Positions 53,186 through 64,000 of a DNA stretch of 64,000 nt are shown in pieces. Each line of letters begins with the position of its first letter. The stretch's first letter is position 1. This stretch comes from Styela clava (taxonomy: Eukaryota > Chordata > Ascidiacea > Stolidobranchia > Styelidae): NCBI RefSeq assembly GCF_964204865.1, contig NC_135252.1, forward strand, positions 14,343,383 through 14,407,382, in the 5' to 3' direction. A model generated the notes under the pieces. It saw only the letters and a program-made list of their open reading frames with translations. It made no database searches and was not told where the DNA came from. Made by a program: the position numbers and the translations under genes.

Positions 53186-56100
53186 TTACGGACAATAAAT
53201 TCCAACGCACACACAATTTCCCGAAACGCATTTCCATCCTGGTTTACAACGAGGGCGACATTGTTCTGTAGAAAGAATGAAAATTAATATCAGTATTGGT
53301 TAGTCGATATTTCAAAAAGGGGATTATTTCGTTTCAGAAAATTGAGAAACAAGAGGAATATTAAGTAATCATTGCTAATTAAAGCAGGTCGTGAATTGCA
53401 CCAACTCGAGAGTACTTTATATTTGAGTTTGAATTTCATATTATTTTACCTACGGTGTGGTCGAGGGCAGTTTTGTAGCAAAGTACATCTAGTGTCATGT
53501 TGACTCACTTGGACGAATCCCTTTCTACACTCGCATTTTTTTATTCGGATCGCAGGGGGCACAAATCTCGGGATTTGGGTTTTGGCAAGTGCCCACACAA
53601 AACGAAGCACATGTGGTAGGTTTCTCACCATACCCACATTCTAATATTCAATTTATAAGCAAATTCCATTATATGAATATTTTCTATACGACGAGAAAAA
53701 TGAATAAAGCAAATTTATTTATTGGTTTGAACAGGCAAATGCTTTTCTAATAGTTTATTTGTTCATGTCAAAGGAGAAAGACAAAATGCAGTTTAAATGC
53801 ATAGAAAGTCATACCTCAATAAAATGAAGCAAGTAATTAGAGGATATAACTCAGAAATTTAGTGTTTTTACAGATATCAAGTATTAAAATAAATCTCATT
53901 TGAAATTATAACATGACAGGTATGCTCAATGTCTAAATTCATTTTCCCTTATGACTCATACAATACCGTAATTTTAAAATTGATGGAATTTAATTCAAAA
54001 TATAAAACCTATAAATGAAAAAGAAACATCTGTCACAGCAAACAAAATATAGATACTTATTCACAGGACATTCTAAAATGGTACAGGTCAAAACTCATTA
54101 ATCTGAACCAATGATGTTAGAAAGAATGAATCATCGTGGAATTTTTAACAATAAAAATGTCTGCTTAGGGTGTTGTTGTACTTTATATGTATGCAAAATA
54201 TGGTACTAAAACGAATGTTCAATTTAATTAATATTCTTTGCTAGAAAATATTCTAGAAACCTACTATTAGGACATTGGTATCTTTTCACGCATCCACCAT
54301 TGTGTTCCAGAAACCCATTAGGACAAACGCAGTACCTGTCCAAATTACATTCCTCTGTACAAACTTGCGGGAATGGTTTTTCACATGTCAATGGACAGTT
54401 CGAAGGACATGCTTTGAATATTTTACCGGGAGGACAAGCTGAAAATTAAAATTATCGAAGGTGATAATGATAACAGGTTATCATCGCTAAATGAAAAACT
54501 AATATAACGCAGCGACATCACGTATTCGTTTTGGAAAATTGTGTTAGAAACAATGAATTCTATACAAAAATAAGTTTCGAGTTAAATTCAGGAATCACGA
54601 TGGAATTAAACAGACAAGCATACTCGTAATTGACGGAGAAATATTAGTTTGATATTCCAGAGAAATATGCTGTTGGGTTATGACTGTTATTGACGATATT
54701 GAATTATATATAAAATATATAACGCAAAATTTACTTGTATTGGAAATGATTTGCCCACAGGGATATGCAACGTCACAGGAGTCGTGTTCTTATATATTAG
54801 CTTCGAAACTACAAATTAGCTTTATTTATTTATTTTTGTTTAGTTTATAAAATAAAGAGGCTTCTCTTCATTTCAACGGTACCTGCGGAATCATGTTTAC
54901 TTGGAATAACAAAAATATTATCAACTTGAATATGATTCAGAGTTATTTGATAAAACCTCAAATCGGGTTAAACGCAGGTTATAATTAAAAAGTTGTGATC
55001 TCAACAGTATGATTAAATCCTTGTTGTTACTAATTATAGAACTGAAACATTCCCGATATACTTCTACACTTATAAGGCATTCGGAAATATTCAATTTTTA
55101 TACTGTTGTTATACATAAAAGTGCTCATGAAGATTTAGATTAATCAAGCACATGCAAAAAGGTAACTAAGTGATTACTCACGTCTTTCCAAATCATTCGA
55201 GTTTTGGAAGGGGTAATGTTACGTATGGCCATAATGTGTTGATATATTTTCACTTGACAATGACTATTGAAAAAATAAATTGTAAAAGATTAATCATCCT
55301 TACTGACGCATCTTCCATTGTAAAAGTCTCCTCTTCTGCAAACGCATCTGCCATCTTCACATACTTGACCAGGCGCACATGATGATGAACACGTGGACAC
55401 TTGAAATAAAATTACTCTTTTACTCACTGACACATTTGTTTCCTCTATACCCTTTTTCACACACACATTTTGCATTTTTACAGATACTGTTAGGGGGACA
55501 ATATAATGGGCAGGTTTTATCTGAAAATCCAGAAGAAAAAAAAACCGAAAAACAATGATAAACGTATATATCTTTGATATATATTCATTTTTTGACCAAT
55601 CTCATGCTGTATTATTCAACTGAGTTCAATAATTTTTAAACTTAAATCAAAAAGCCTTTATCTTTTTTCATTTGACAAGTTAAGTCTAATTTCTAATTGT
55701 TTTACCTCAATTCTAACTTAGACCCCAAAACGACCCAAATATGTAGGTCTAATTTGCAATTCTGTTATGCCTGCTGAAAGTTTTTGTAAAACTGTTTTGG
55801 TATATCAGCGTTTTGATGTTATAATTATAACTAGAGAGATTGGTTTTCCTGGAGAGTATAAAAGTCACTTACATGACACGCAAACTCCATTTTTTCTGTA
55901 ATGTCCTGGTAGACATTCGCATATCCCATCTGGGCAATGTTCGTTCGGGGGACATCGTCTACGACATTGACACTTTCCGTCAATACAATCACTTCCAGGC
56001 GGACAATTTTTTTTACACACTAAAAAAATATGACATCAAGAAAAATTAAAATTATGTATTGATTGTGATTCAGAGTCATTCATATTCAATGAATAGTTTG

Positions 56101-59100
56101 CCGTTTGTCGTTGAATGATCAACGTTACCTCATAGTAATAATTCAGTTTTCACAGTCAATTTGAAACTCTCCATAGTGTGGCGTCATTAACTTTTATTCA
56201 TAGATATTTATGAGCATGAACCACAACTTTTATGACATTGTAGAAAATTGAATTGTTAACTGGTAAGTTTCAGGTTTATATTATTTTACTTACGTTGCGG
56301 TCGAGGGCAGTTTTGTAGCAAAGTACATCTAGTGTCATGTTGGCTAACTTGGACGAATCCCTTTCTACACTCGCATTTTCTATTCGGATCGCAGGTGGGG
56401 GCACAAATCTCGGGATTTGGGTTTTTGCAAGTGCCCACACAAAACGAAGCACATGCGGTAGGTTTCTCACCATACCCACATTCTGAAAATCATAATAGTC
56501 AATTCATAGGTAAATTCAATTATATGAATCTTTTCTATACGACGAAAAAAATGAATGAAGCATATGGATTTATTACTATTTATTAGTGTTTAATTTAACT
56601 AATATTTTTTGCTAGAAAATAAACTATAAACCTACTATTAGGACATTGGTCACTTTTCACGCATCCACCATTGTGTTCCAGAAACCCATCAGGACAAACA
56701 CAGTACCTGTCCAAATTACATTCCTTGGTACAAACTTGCGGGAATGGTTTTTCACATGTCAATGGACAGTTCGAAGGACATGCTTTGAATATTTTACCGG
56801 GAGGACAAGCTGAAAATTAAAATAATCGTGGGTGATAATGATAACAGATTATCATCGCTAAATGAGAAACTAATATAACACAGCGACATCACGTATTCGT
56901 TTTGGAAAATAGCGTTAGAAACAATGAATTCAATACAAAAATAAGTTTCGAGGTAAATTCACGAATCACGATGGAATCAAACAGACAAGAATACTCGTAA
57001 TTGACGGAGAAATATTAATTTGATATTCCAGAAAAATATATTGTTGGGTTATGACTGTTATTGACGATATTGAATTATATATAAAATATATAACGCAAAA
57101 TTTACTTGTATTGGAAATGATTTGCCCACAGGGATATGCAACGTCACAGGAGTCGTGTTCCTATATATTAGCTTCGAAACTACAAATTAGCTTTATTTAT
57201 TCATTTTTGTTTAGTTTTATAACATAAAGAGGCTTTTCTTCATTTCAACGGTACCTGCGGAATCATGTTTACTTGGAATACCAAAAATATTATCAACTTG
57301 AATATGATTCAGAGTTATTTGATAAAACCTCAAATCGGGTTAAACGCAGGTTATAATTAAAAAGTTGTGATCTCAACAGTATGATTAAATCATTGTTGTT
57401 ACTAATTATAGAACTGAAACATTCCCGATATACTTCTACACTTATCAGGTATTCGGAAATATTCAATTTTTATACTGTTGTTATACATAAAAGTGCTCAT
57501 GAAGATTTAGATTAATCAAGCACATGCAAAAAGGTAACTAAGTGATTACTCACGTCTTTCCAAATCATTTGAGTTTTGGAAGGGGTAATGTTACGTATGG
57601 CCATAATGTGTTGATATATTTTCACTTGACAATGACTATTGAAAAAATAAATTGTAAAAGATTAATTATCCTTACTGACGCATCTTCCATTGTAAAAGTC
57701 TCCTCTTCTGCAAACGCATCTGCCATCTTCACATACTTGACCAGGCGCACATGATGATGAACACGTGGACACTTGAAATAAAATTACTCTTTTACTCACT
57801 GACACATTTGTTTCCTCTATACCCTTTTTCACACACATTTTGCATTTTTACAGATACTGTTAGGGGGACTATATAATGGGCAGGTTTATCTGAAAATTCA
57901 GAAAAAAAAAACGAAAAACAATCATAAACGTATATATCTTTGATATATATTCATTTTTCGACCAATCTCATGCTGTATTATTCAACTGAATTCAATAATT
58001 TTTAAACTTGAATCAAAAAGCCTTTATCTTTTTTCATTTGACAAGTTAAGTCTAATTTCTAATTGTTTTACCTCAATTCTAACTTAGACCTCAAAACGAC
58101 CTAATTATGTAGGTCTAATATGCAACTCTGTTATGCCTGCTGAAAGTTTTTGTAACACTGTTTTGGTATATCAGCGTTTTGATGTTATAATTATAACTAG
58201 CAAGTTTGGTTTTCCTGGAGAGTATAAAAGCCACTTACATGACACGCAAACTCCCTTTTTTCTGTAATGTCCTGGTAGACATTCGCATATCCCATCTGGG
58301 CAATGTTCGTTCGGGGGACATCTTCTACGACATTGACACCTTCCGTCAATACAATCACTTCCAGGCGGACAATTTTTTTTACACACTGAAAAAAAATTTA
58401 ACATCAAGAAAAATTAAAATATGTATTGATTGTGATTCAGAGTCATTCATATTCAATGAATAGTTTGCCGTTTGTCGTTGAATGATCAACGTTACCTCAT
58501 AGTAATAATTCAGTTTTCACAGTCAATTTGAAACTTTCCATAGTGTGGCGTCATTAACTTCCATTCATAGTTATTTATGAGCCTGAACTACAACTTTTAT
58601 GACATTGCAGAAAATTGAATCGTTAACTGGTAAGTTTCAAGTTTATAATATTTTACTTACGTTGCGGCCGAGGGCAGTTTTGTAGCAAAGTACATCTAGT
58701 GTCATGTTGGCTAACTTGGACGAATCCCTTTCTACACTCGCATTTTCTATTCGGATCGCAGGTGGGGGCACAAATCTCGGGATTTGGGTTTTTGCAAGTG
58801 CCCACACAAAACGAAGCACATGCGGTAGGTTTCTCACCATACCCACATTCTGAAAATCATAATAGTCAATTCATAGGTAAATTCAATTATATGAATCTTT
58901 TCTATACGACGAAAAAAATGAATGAAGCATATGGATTTATTACTATTTATTAGTGTTTAATTTAACTAATATTTTTTGCTAGAAAATAAACTATAAACCT
59001 ACTATTAGGACATTGGTCACTTTTCACGCATCCACCATTGTGTTCCAGAAACCCATCAGGACAAACACAGTACCTGTCCAAATTACATTCCTTGGTACAA

Positions 59101-62100
59101 ACTTGCGGGAATGGTTTTTCACATGTCAATGGACAGTTCGAAGGACATGCTTTGAATATTTTACCGGGAGGACAAGCTGAAAATTAAAATAATCGTGGGT
59201 GATAATGATAACAGATTATCATCGCTAAATGAGAAACTAATATAACACAGCGACATCACGTATTCGTTTTGGAAAATAGTGTTAGAAACAATGAATTCAA
59301 TACAAAAATGGGTTTCGAGGTAAATTCACGAATCACGATGAATGACAAGCATACTCGTAATTGACGGAGAAATACTAGTTTGAAAATTTGATATTTTGAT
59401 ATTCCAGAGAAATATGTTGTTGGGTTATGACTTTTATTGACGATATTGTTGTGTATATTTTCAATGAAATATATAACGCAAAATTTACTTCTATTGGAAA
59501 TGATTTGCCCGCAGGGATAGGCAACGTCACAGGAGTCGTGTTCTTATATATTAGCTTCGAAACTACAAATTAGCTTTATTCATTCACTTTTGTTCAGTTT
59601 ATGACATATTGAGAGGTTTTTATTCATTTCAAAGATACCTGCGGAATCATGTTTACTTGGAATAACAAAAATATTATTAACTTAAATATGATTCAGAGTT
59701 ATTTGATAAAACCTCAAATCGGTTTAAACGCAAGTTATAATTAAAAAGTTGTGGTCTCCACAGTATGATTAAATCATGGTTGTTACTAATTATAGAACTG
59801 AAACATTCCCGATATACTTCTACACTTATCAGGTATTCGAAAATATTCAATTTTTATACTGTTATACATAAAAGTACGCATGAAGATTTAGATTAATCAA
59901 GCACATGCAAAAAGATAACTAAGTGATTACTCACGTCTTTCTAAATAATTTGAGTTTTGGAAGGGGTAATGTTACGTATGGCCATAATGTGTTGATATAT
60001 TTTCACTTGACAATGATTATTGAAAAAATAAATTGTAAAAGATTAATCATCCTTACTGACGCATCTTCCATTGTAAAAGTCTCCTCTTCTGCAAACGCAT
60101 CTGCCATCTTCACATACTTGACCAGTCGCACATGATGATGAACACGTGGACACTTGAAATAAAATTACTCTTTTACTCACTGACATATTTGTTTCCTCTA
60201 TACCCTTTTTCACACACACATTTTTCATTTTTACAGATACTGTTAGGGGGACAATATATTGGGCAGGTTTTATCTGAAAATCCAGAAAAAAAATGAAAAA
60301 CAATCATATATCGTTGATATAAATGCATTTTTCGACCAATCTCATGCTGTATTATTCAACTGAATTCAATAATTTTCAAACATGAGTCAAAAAGCCTTTA
60401 TCTTTATTTCATTTGACAAGTTAAGTCTAATTTCTAATTGTTTTACCTCAATTATAACTTAGAACCCAAAACGACCCAAATATGTAGGTCTAATATGCAA
60501 CTCTGTTATGCCTGCTGAAAGTTTTTTGTAACACTGTTTTGGTATATCAGCGTTTTGATGTTATAATTATAACTAGCAAGTTTGGTTTTCCTGGAGAGTA
60601 TAAAAGCCACTTACATGACACGCAAACTCCCTTTTTTCTGTAATGTCCTGGTAGACATTCGCATATCCCATCTGGGCAATGTTCGTTCGGGGGACATCGT
60701 CTACGACATTGACACCTTCCGTCAATACAATCACTTCCAGGCGGACAATTTTTTTTACACACTGAAAAAAATTTAACATCAAGAAAAATTAAAATATGTA
60801 TTGATTGTGATTCAGAGTCATTCATATTCAATGAATAGTTTGCCGTTTGTCGTTGAATGATCAACGTTACCTCATAGTGATAATTCAGTTTTCACAGTCA
60901 ATTTGAAACTTTCCATAGTGTCATTAACTTCCATTCATAGTTATTTATGAGCCTGAACCACAACTTTTATGACATTGCAGAAAATTGAATCGTTAACTGG
61001 TAAGTTTCAAGTTTATAATATTTTACTTACGTTGCGGCCGAGGGCAGTTTTGTAGCAAAGTACATCTAGTGTCATGTTGGCTAACTTGGACGAATCCCTT
61101 TCTACACTCGCATTTTCTATTCGGATCGCAGGCGGGGGCACAAATCTCGGGATTTGGGTTTTTGCAAGTGCCCACACAAAACGAAGCACATGCGGTAGGT
61201 TTCTCACCATACCCACATTCTGAAAATCATAATAGTCAATTTATAAGTAAATTCAATTATATGAATCTTTTCTATACGACGCTAAAAATGGATAAAGCAA
61301 ATGGATTTATTAGTTTGGACTGGAAAATGCTTTTCTAATAGCTCATTTGTTCATGTTAAATGAGATAGACAAATGCAGTTAAAATACATACTAAGCCATA
61401 CTTCAATAAAATTAAGCAAGTGATTAGAGGATATAACTAAGAAATTTAGTGTTTTTACAGATATCAAGTATCATAGAATTTTCACCAATAAAAATGTCTG
61501 CTTAGGGTGTTGTTGTACATTTTATGTATCCAAAATATGTATTAAAACGATTGTTTAATTTATTTAATATTCTTTGCTAGAACATAATCTATGAACCTAC
61601 TAGTAGGACATTGGTGTCGTTTCACGCATCCACCATTGTGTTCCAGCAGCCCATCAGGACACACACAATACCTGTCCAATTTACATTCCTTGGTACAAGC
61701 TTGCGGAAATGGTTTTTCACATGTCGGTGGACAGTTCGAACATGGTTTGAATATTTTACCGGGAGGACAAGCTGGAAATCAAAACATTCGTAGGTGATAA
61801 TGATAACAGATTATTATCGTTAAATGAGAAACTAATATAACGCAGCGACATCACGTATTCGTTTTGGAAAATTGTGTTAGAAACAATAAATTTCATAGAA
61901 AAAAAAGTTTCGAGGTAAATTCACGAATCACGATGGAATCAAACAGACAAGCATACTCGTAATTGACGGAGAAATATTAGTTTGAAAACTTGATATTTTG
62001 ATATTCCAGAGGAATATGTTGTTGGGTTATGACTTTTATTGACGATATTGATGTATATATTTTCAATGAAATATATAACGCGAAATTTACTTGTATTAGA

Positions 62101-63649
62101 AATGATTTGCCCGCAGGGATAGACAACGTCACAGAAGTCGTGTTCTTATATATATATTAGCAAAGATACCTGCGGAATCATGTTTACTTGAAATAACAAA
62201 AATATTATCAACTTAAATATGATTCAGAGGTATTTGATAAAACCTCAAATCGGGTTAAACGCAGGTTATAATTAAAAAGTTGCGATCTATACAGTAGGTT
62301 CAAATCATGGTTGTTACTAATTATAGAACTGAAACATTTCTGATATACTTCTACATTTATCAGGTATTCGAAAATATTCAATTTTTATACTGTTATACAT
62401 AAAAGTGCACATGGACATTTAGATTAATCGAGCACATGCAAAAAGGTAACTAAGTTATTACTCAAGTCTTTCCAAATCATTTGAGTTTTGGAAGGGGTAA
62501 TGTTACGTATGGCCATAATGTGTTGATATATTTTCACTTTACAATAACTATTGAAAAATTAAATTGTAAAATATTAATGATTCTTACTGACGCATCTTCC
62601 ATTGTAAAAGTCTCCTCTTCTGCAAACGCATCTACCATCTTTACATACTTGACCAGACGCACATGGTGATGAACACGTATTTGGATCTGTAAACGAACGG
62701 AAGTCAAGCAATTTTGCACTTGTTCACTTAAATCAAATAAAAGCAAATTCAGAATAACAATAAAACTATATACAGCAAAAATGAAACTCTTCGACTATAA
62801 CATTAATATCTCATAGACTTACCAACACATATTCCATCAATACATATCTGTCCTACAATGCATGTAACTGCTGCACATGAAGTACTTCTTCCTGTATATG
62901 GAGTGTTGTCTTGTTTATTCAAAAGTAATACTGTGCAACGGTTTTATCGCGTGCGGAAAGTGCATTTATATTATCAAAATTATCTTTAACAAAATTACAT
63001 ATTTTAACAAATTTCAAACATGAGCATTGTATATCTATATATGTTGGTTTTTCTGGTGATTACTGTATCCTAGCCTATAACATAACCTAAAGGATGTTTA
63101 CGCCTGAACTGCTATCTGGAGATTCTAATTATAATAGTACCCAAAACATGCTCTTTATGAGAATTCACTGAAAAGACATTCATTTGTTATTGTATAATGA
63201 AATTGTTTAAAATTCGAGAATATGCAATTGTATACGTACGGACGCATTCGCCAAACCGACAGTCTTCCGTATGTTTGCACGGGGGCCAGCATTCACCAGG
63301 TGGTATACCGATGGCTATAACTGAAAAAAGATTTTAAAAAGTAATAAATAAACATGATATTTTCTTTCTTTCGTATTTTTACGTTATTTTGAAATAAGAA
63401 ATCACTTAGTATGCAGATGTACCCTTATACGCGCTTGAACAGCACACACATAATTTATTACGTAAATTTTTTATCATTTCTATCATTTTTGACAAAGTAT
63501 ACAATTTTTAAATATATTGTTAACCAGTACTGTGAAAATTGCCTAACTTGACAGTTTTCCACACCTATACAGATATAACTTACGATCGATACATCTTCCG
63601 TCAACACATTGTTTATGAGGTGGACAACCAGTAACCTCACACGGGGGAA
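53186..63649 (-). CDS. TIL/EGF-like tandem-repeat secreted protein, 3' part (5' end outside window)
   Basis: Exons in transcription order: 63584-63649, 63240-63320, 62823-62891, 62588-62686, 61601-61771 (TIL), 61031-61219 (TIL), 60615-60761, 60181-60273, 60057-60152, 59003-59176 (TIL), 58661-58849 (TIL), 58239-58385, 57800-57889, 57676-57771, 56636-56809 (TIL), 56294-56482 (TIL), 55873-56019, 55428-55520, 55304-55399, 54265-54438 (TIL), [53454-53640 defective TIL] and 53186-53265 (terminal, stop TAA at 53186-53188). All internal junctions are phase 1. Two TIL types alternate: a 189-nt type (CGYGEKP..) and a 171-174-nt type (CPPGKIFK..). The 147-nt exon codes two fused mini-modules with 12 Cys. 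No signal peptide is visible because the first exon seen already starts mid-frame. It resembles the other two TIL/EGF genes but is on the opposite strand. The protein is extracellular if it has a signal peptide. Confidence 0.75.
53454..53640 (-). pseudogene. Defective terminal TIL exon
   Basis: Same exon type as 56294-56482, 58661-58849 and 61031-61219. It has a 3-nt deletion (loss of Thr before a Cys) and one extra A in an A run (7 against a 6-nt mixed stretch), which shifts the frame to a TAG soon after. The acceptor (ATATTAG) and donor (GTAGGT) are also weaker than in the other copies. Skipping it leaves the terminal exon in frame. Confidence 0.75.
54265..61219 (-). repeat. Three tandem ~2.37-kb multi-exon blocks
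   Basis: Each block holds, in transcription order, the 189-nt TIL, 147-nt, 93-nt, 96-nt and 174-nt TIL exons with all introns. TIL exon ends at 56294, 58661 and 61031 give periods of 2367 and 2370. Introns are as similar as exons (same order of motifs, scattered single substitutions). Partial related copies lie on both sides (61601-62686 and 53454-53640). Confidence 0.92.
55400..55427 (-). other. Apparent 28-nt intron (also at 57772-57799 and 60153-60180)
   Basis: Between the 93-nt and 96-nt exons the sequence GTGAGTAAAAGAGTAA is followed by a T-rich run ending TTTCAAG. Reading through gives an immediate TAA. Excising exactly 28 nt restores the phase-1 frame into the next EGF-like exon. The same length occurs in all three blocks. 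Confidence 0.6.
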
Positions 63650-64000
63650 CTGAAAAATAATTTTGGTAGAAAATTATTCTCAAAAAAACGCTGTTTATGC
63701 CTGAATATTTTAGTATATAGTAGACACAATATTCTCATCATATCAGCAAGCATAGCCAATGAAATGGTCGGAAGGTATTCAGACAAAATAAATTCATTTC
63801 AATTATATTGCGTTCTCAGATCTCAATTAACACCATTGTAATGTTTTTTATTACAATAATATTATGGGATGTATTTCAAAGCTATCACTGTTTTCTGACA
63901 TATTTTATTCTATGATCAGTAATGTTTTCACTGTTTCAAATAACGTGTTGTGAATATGAAAAAGATAATATATCAATACACTACTTGTCTCTTTAAATGA
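63650..64000. other. Edge of window, probably intron
   Basis: No exon recognised; probably an intron of the minus-strand TIL/EGF gene that continues beyond the window. Confidence 0.4.

Noticed and set aside
55170..55382. Plus-strand frames repeated in every block of the minus-strand gene (also at 57542, 59923, 62481)
   Set aside because: They are antisense shadows of the EGF-like exons and copied with the blocks; no independent coding evidence.
1..64000. CRISPR arrays, operons, tRNA or rRNA genes
   Set aside because: The repeats are eukaryotic exons, microsatellites or transposons; no tRNA B-box-like sequence in a credible context and no rRNA sequence was seen.

Overview
The window looks like AT-rich nuclear DNA of an invertebrate animal. 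Genes are split into many very small exons (60-190 nt) with canonical GT..AG introns, mostly 200-900 bp. Poly(A) signals are present, and hAT-type and TA-target DNA transposons sit in introns. There are no operons or prokaryotic signals. An ascidian tunicate would fit the base composition, intron sizes and cysteine-rich secreted proteins, but nothing here proves it. All gene models were assembled by eye from splice sites, reading phase and cysteine spacing.

Left part (1-8.3 kb, + strand): two neighbouring paralogues. Both have a signal peptide, an unfamiliar ~45-residue N-terminal motif and one EGF-like domain. The second adds four Ser/Thr-rich mucin-like exons and a hydrophobic C-terminus. 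Their introns carry two hAT MITEs (4813-4966, 7053-7366) and a fold-back element (7752-7967).

Middle (10.6-20.6 kb, + strand): an 18-exon gene for a secreted protein (~562 aa) of short EGF-like modules and two TIL (trypsin-inhibitor-like, 10-Cys) domains, with recent exon duplications and an 826-bp transposon. Next come a two-exon metallothionein-like gene (minus, 21335-21953), a nested hAT element (22551-23804), assorted repeats, and a six-exon C-type-lectin-like gene (+, 26346-28567).

Right-middle (31.6-47.2 kb, + strand): a 28-exon gene. After an N-terminal run of EGF-like exons, a cassette (TIL exon, 63-nt four-Cys exon, one or two ~99-nt EGF-like exons) repeats six times. One exon is broken (stop) and one has lost its splice donor. 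A small membrane-protein gene (minus, 50137-50503) follows.

Right end (53.2-64 kb, minus strand): the 3' part of a third TIL/EGF gene, starting beyond the window. A five-exon block of about 2.37 kb is present in three nearly identical tandem copies plus flanking partial copies. Inside them are an apparent 28-nt intron, frame-compensated indels, a lost cysteine and a dead terminal TIL exon.

Together the window is a cluster of fast-evolving, secreted, disulfide-rich repeat proteins. Every internal boundary checked between the EGF/TIL exons is phase 1, so exons can be duplicated, skipped or lost without breaking the frame. TIL domains are often protease inhibitors or parts of extracellular adhesion proteins, so surface, coat, mucus or defence roles are possible but not shown.
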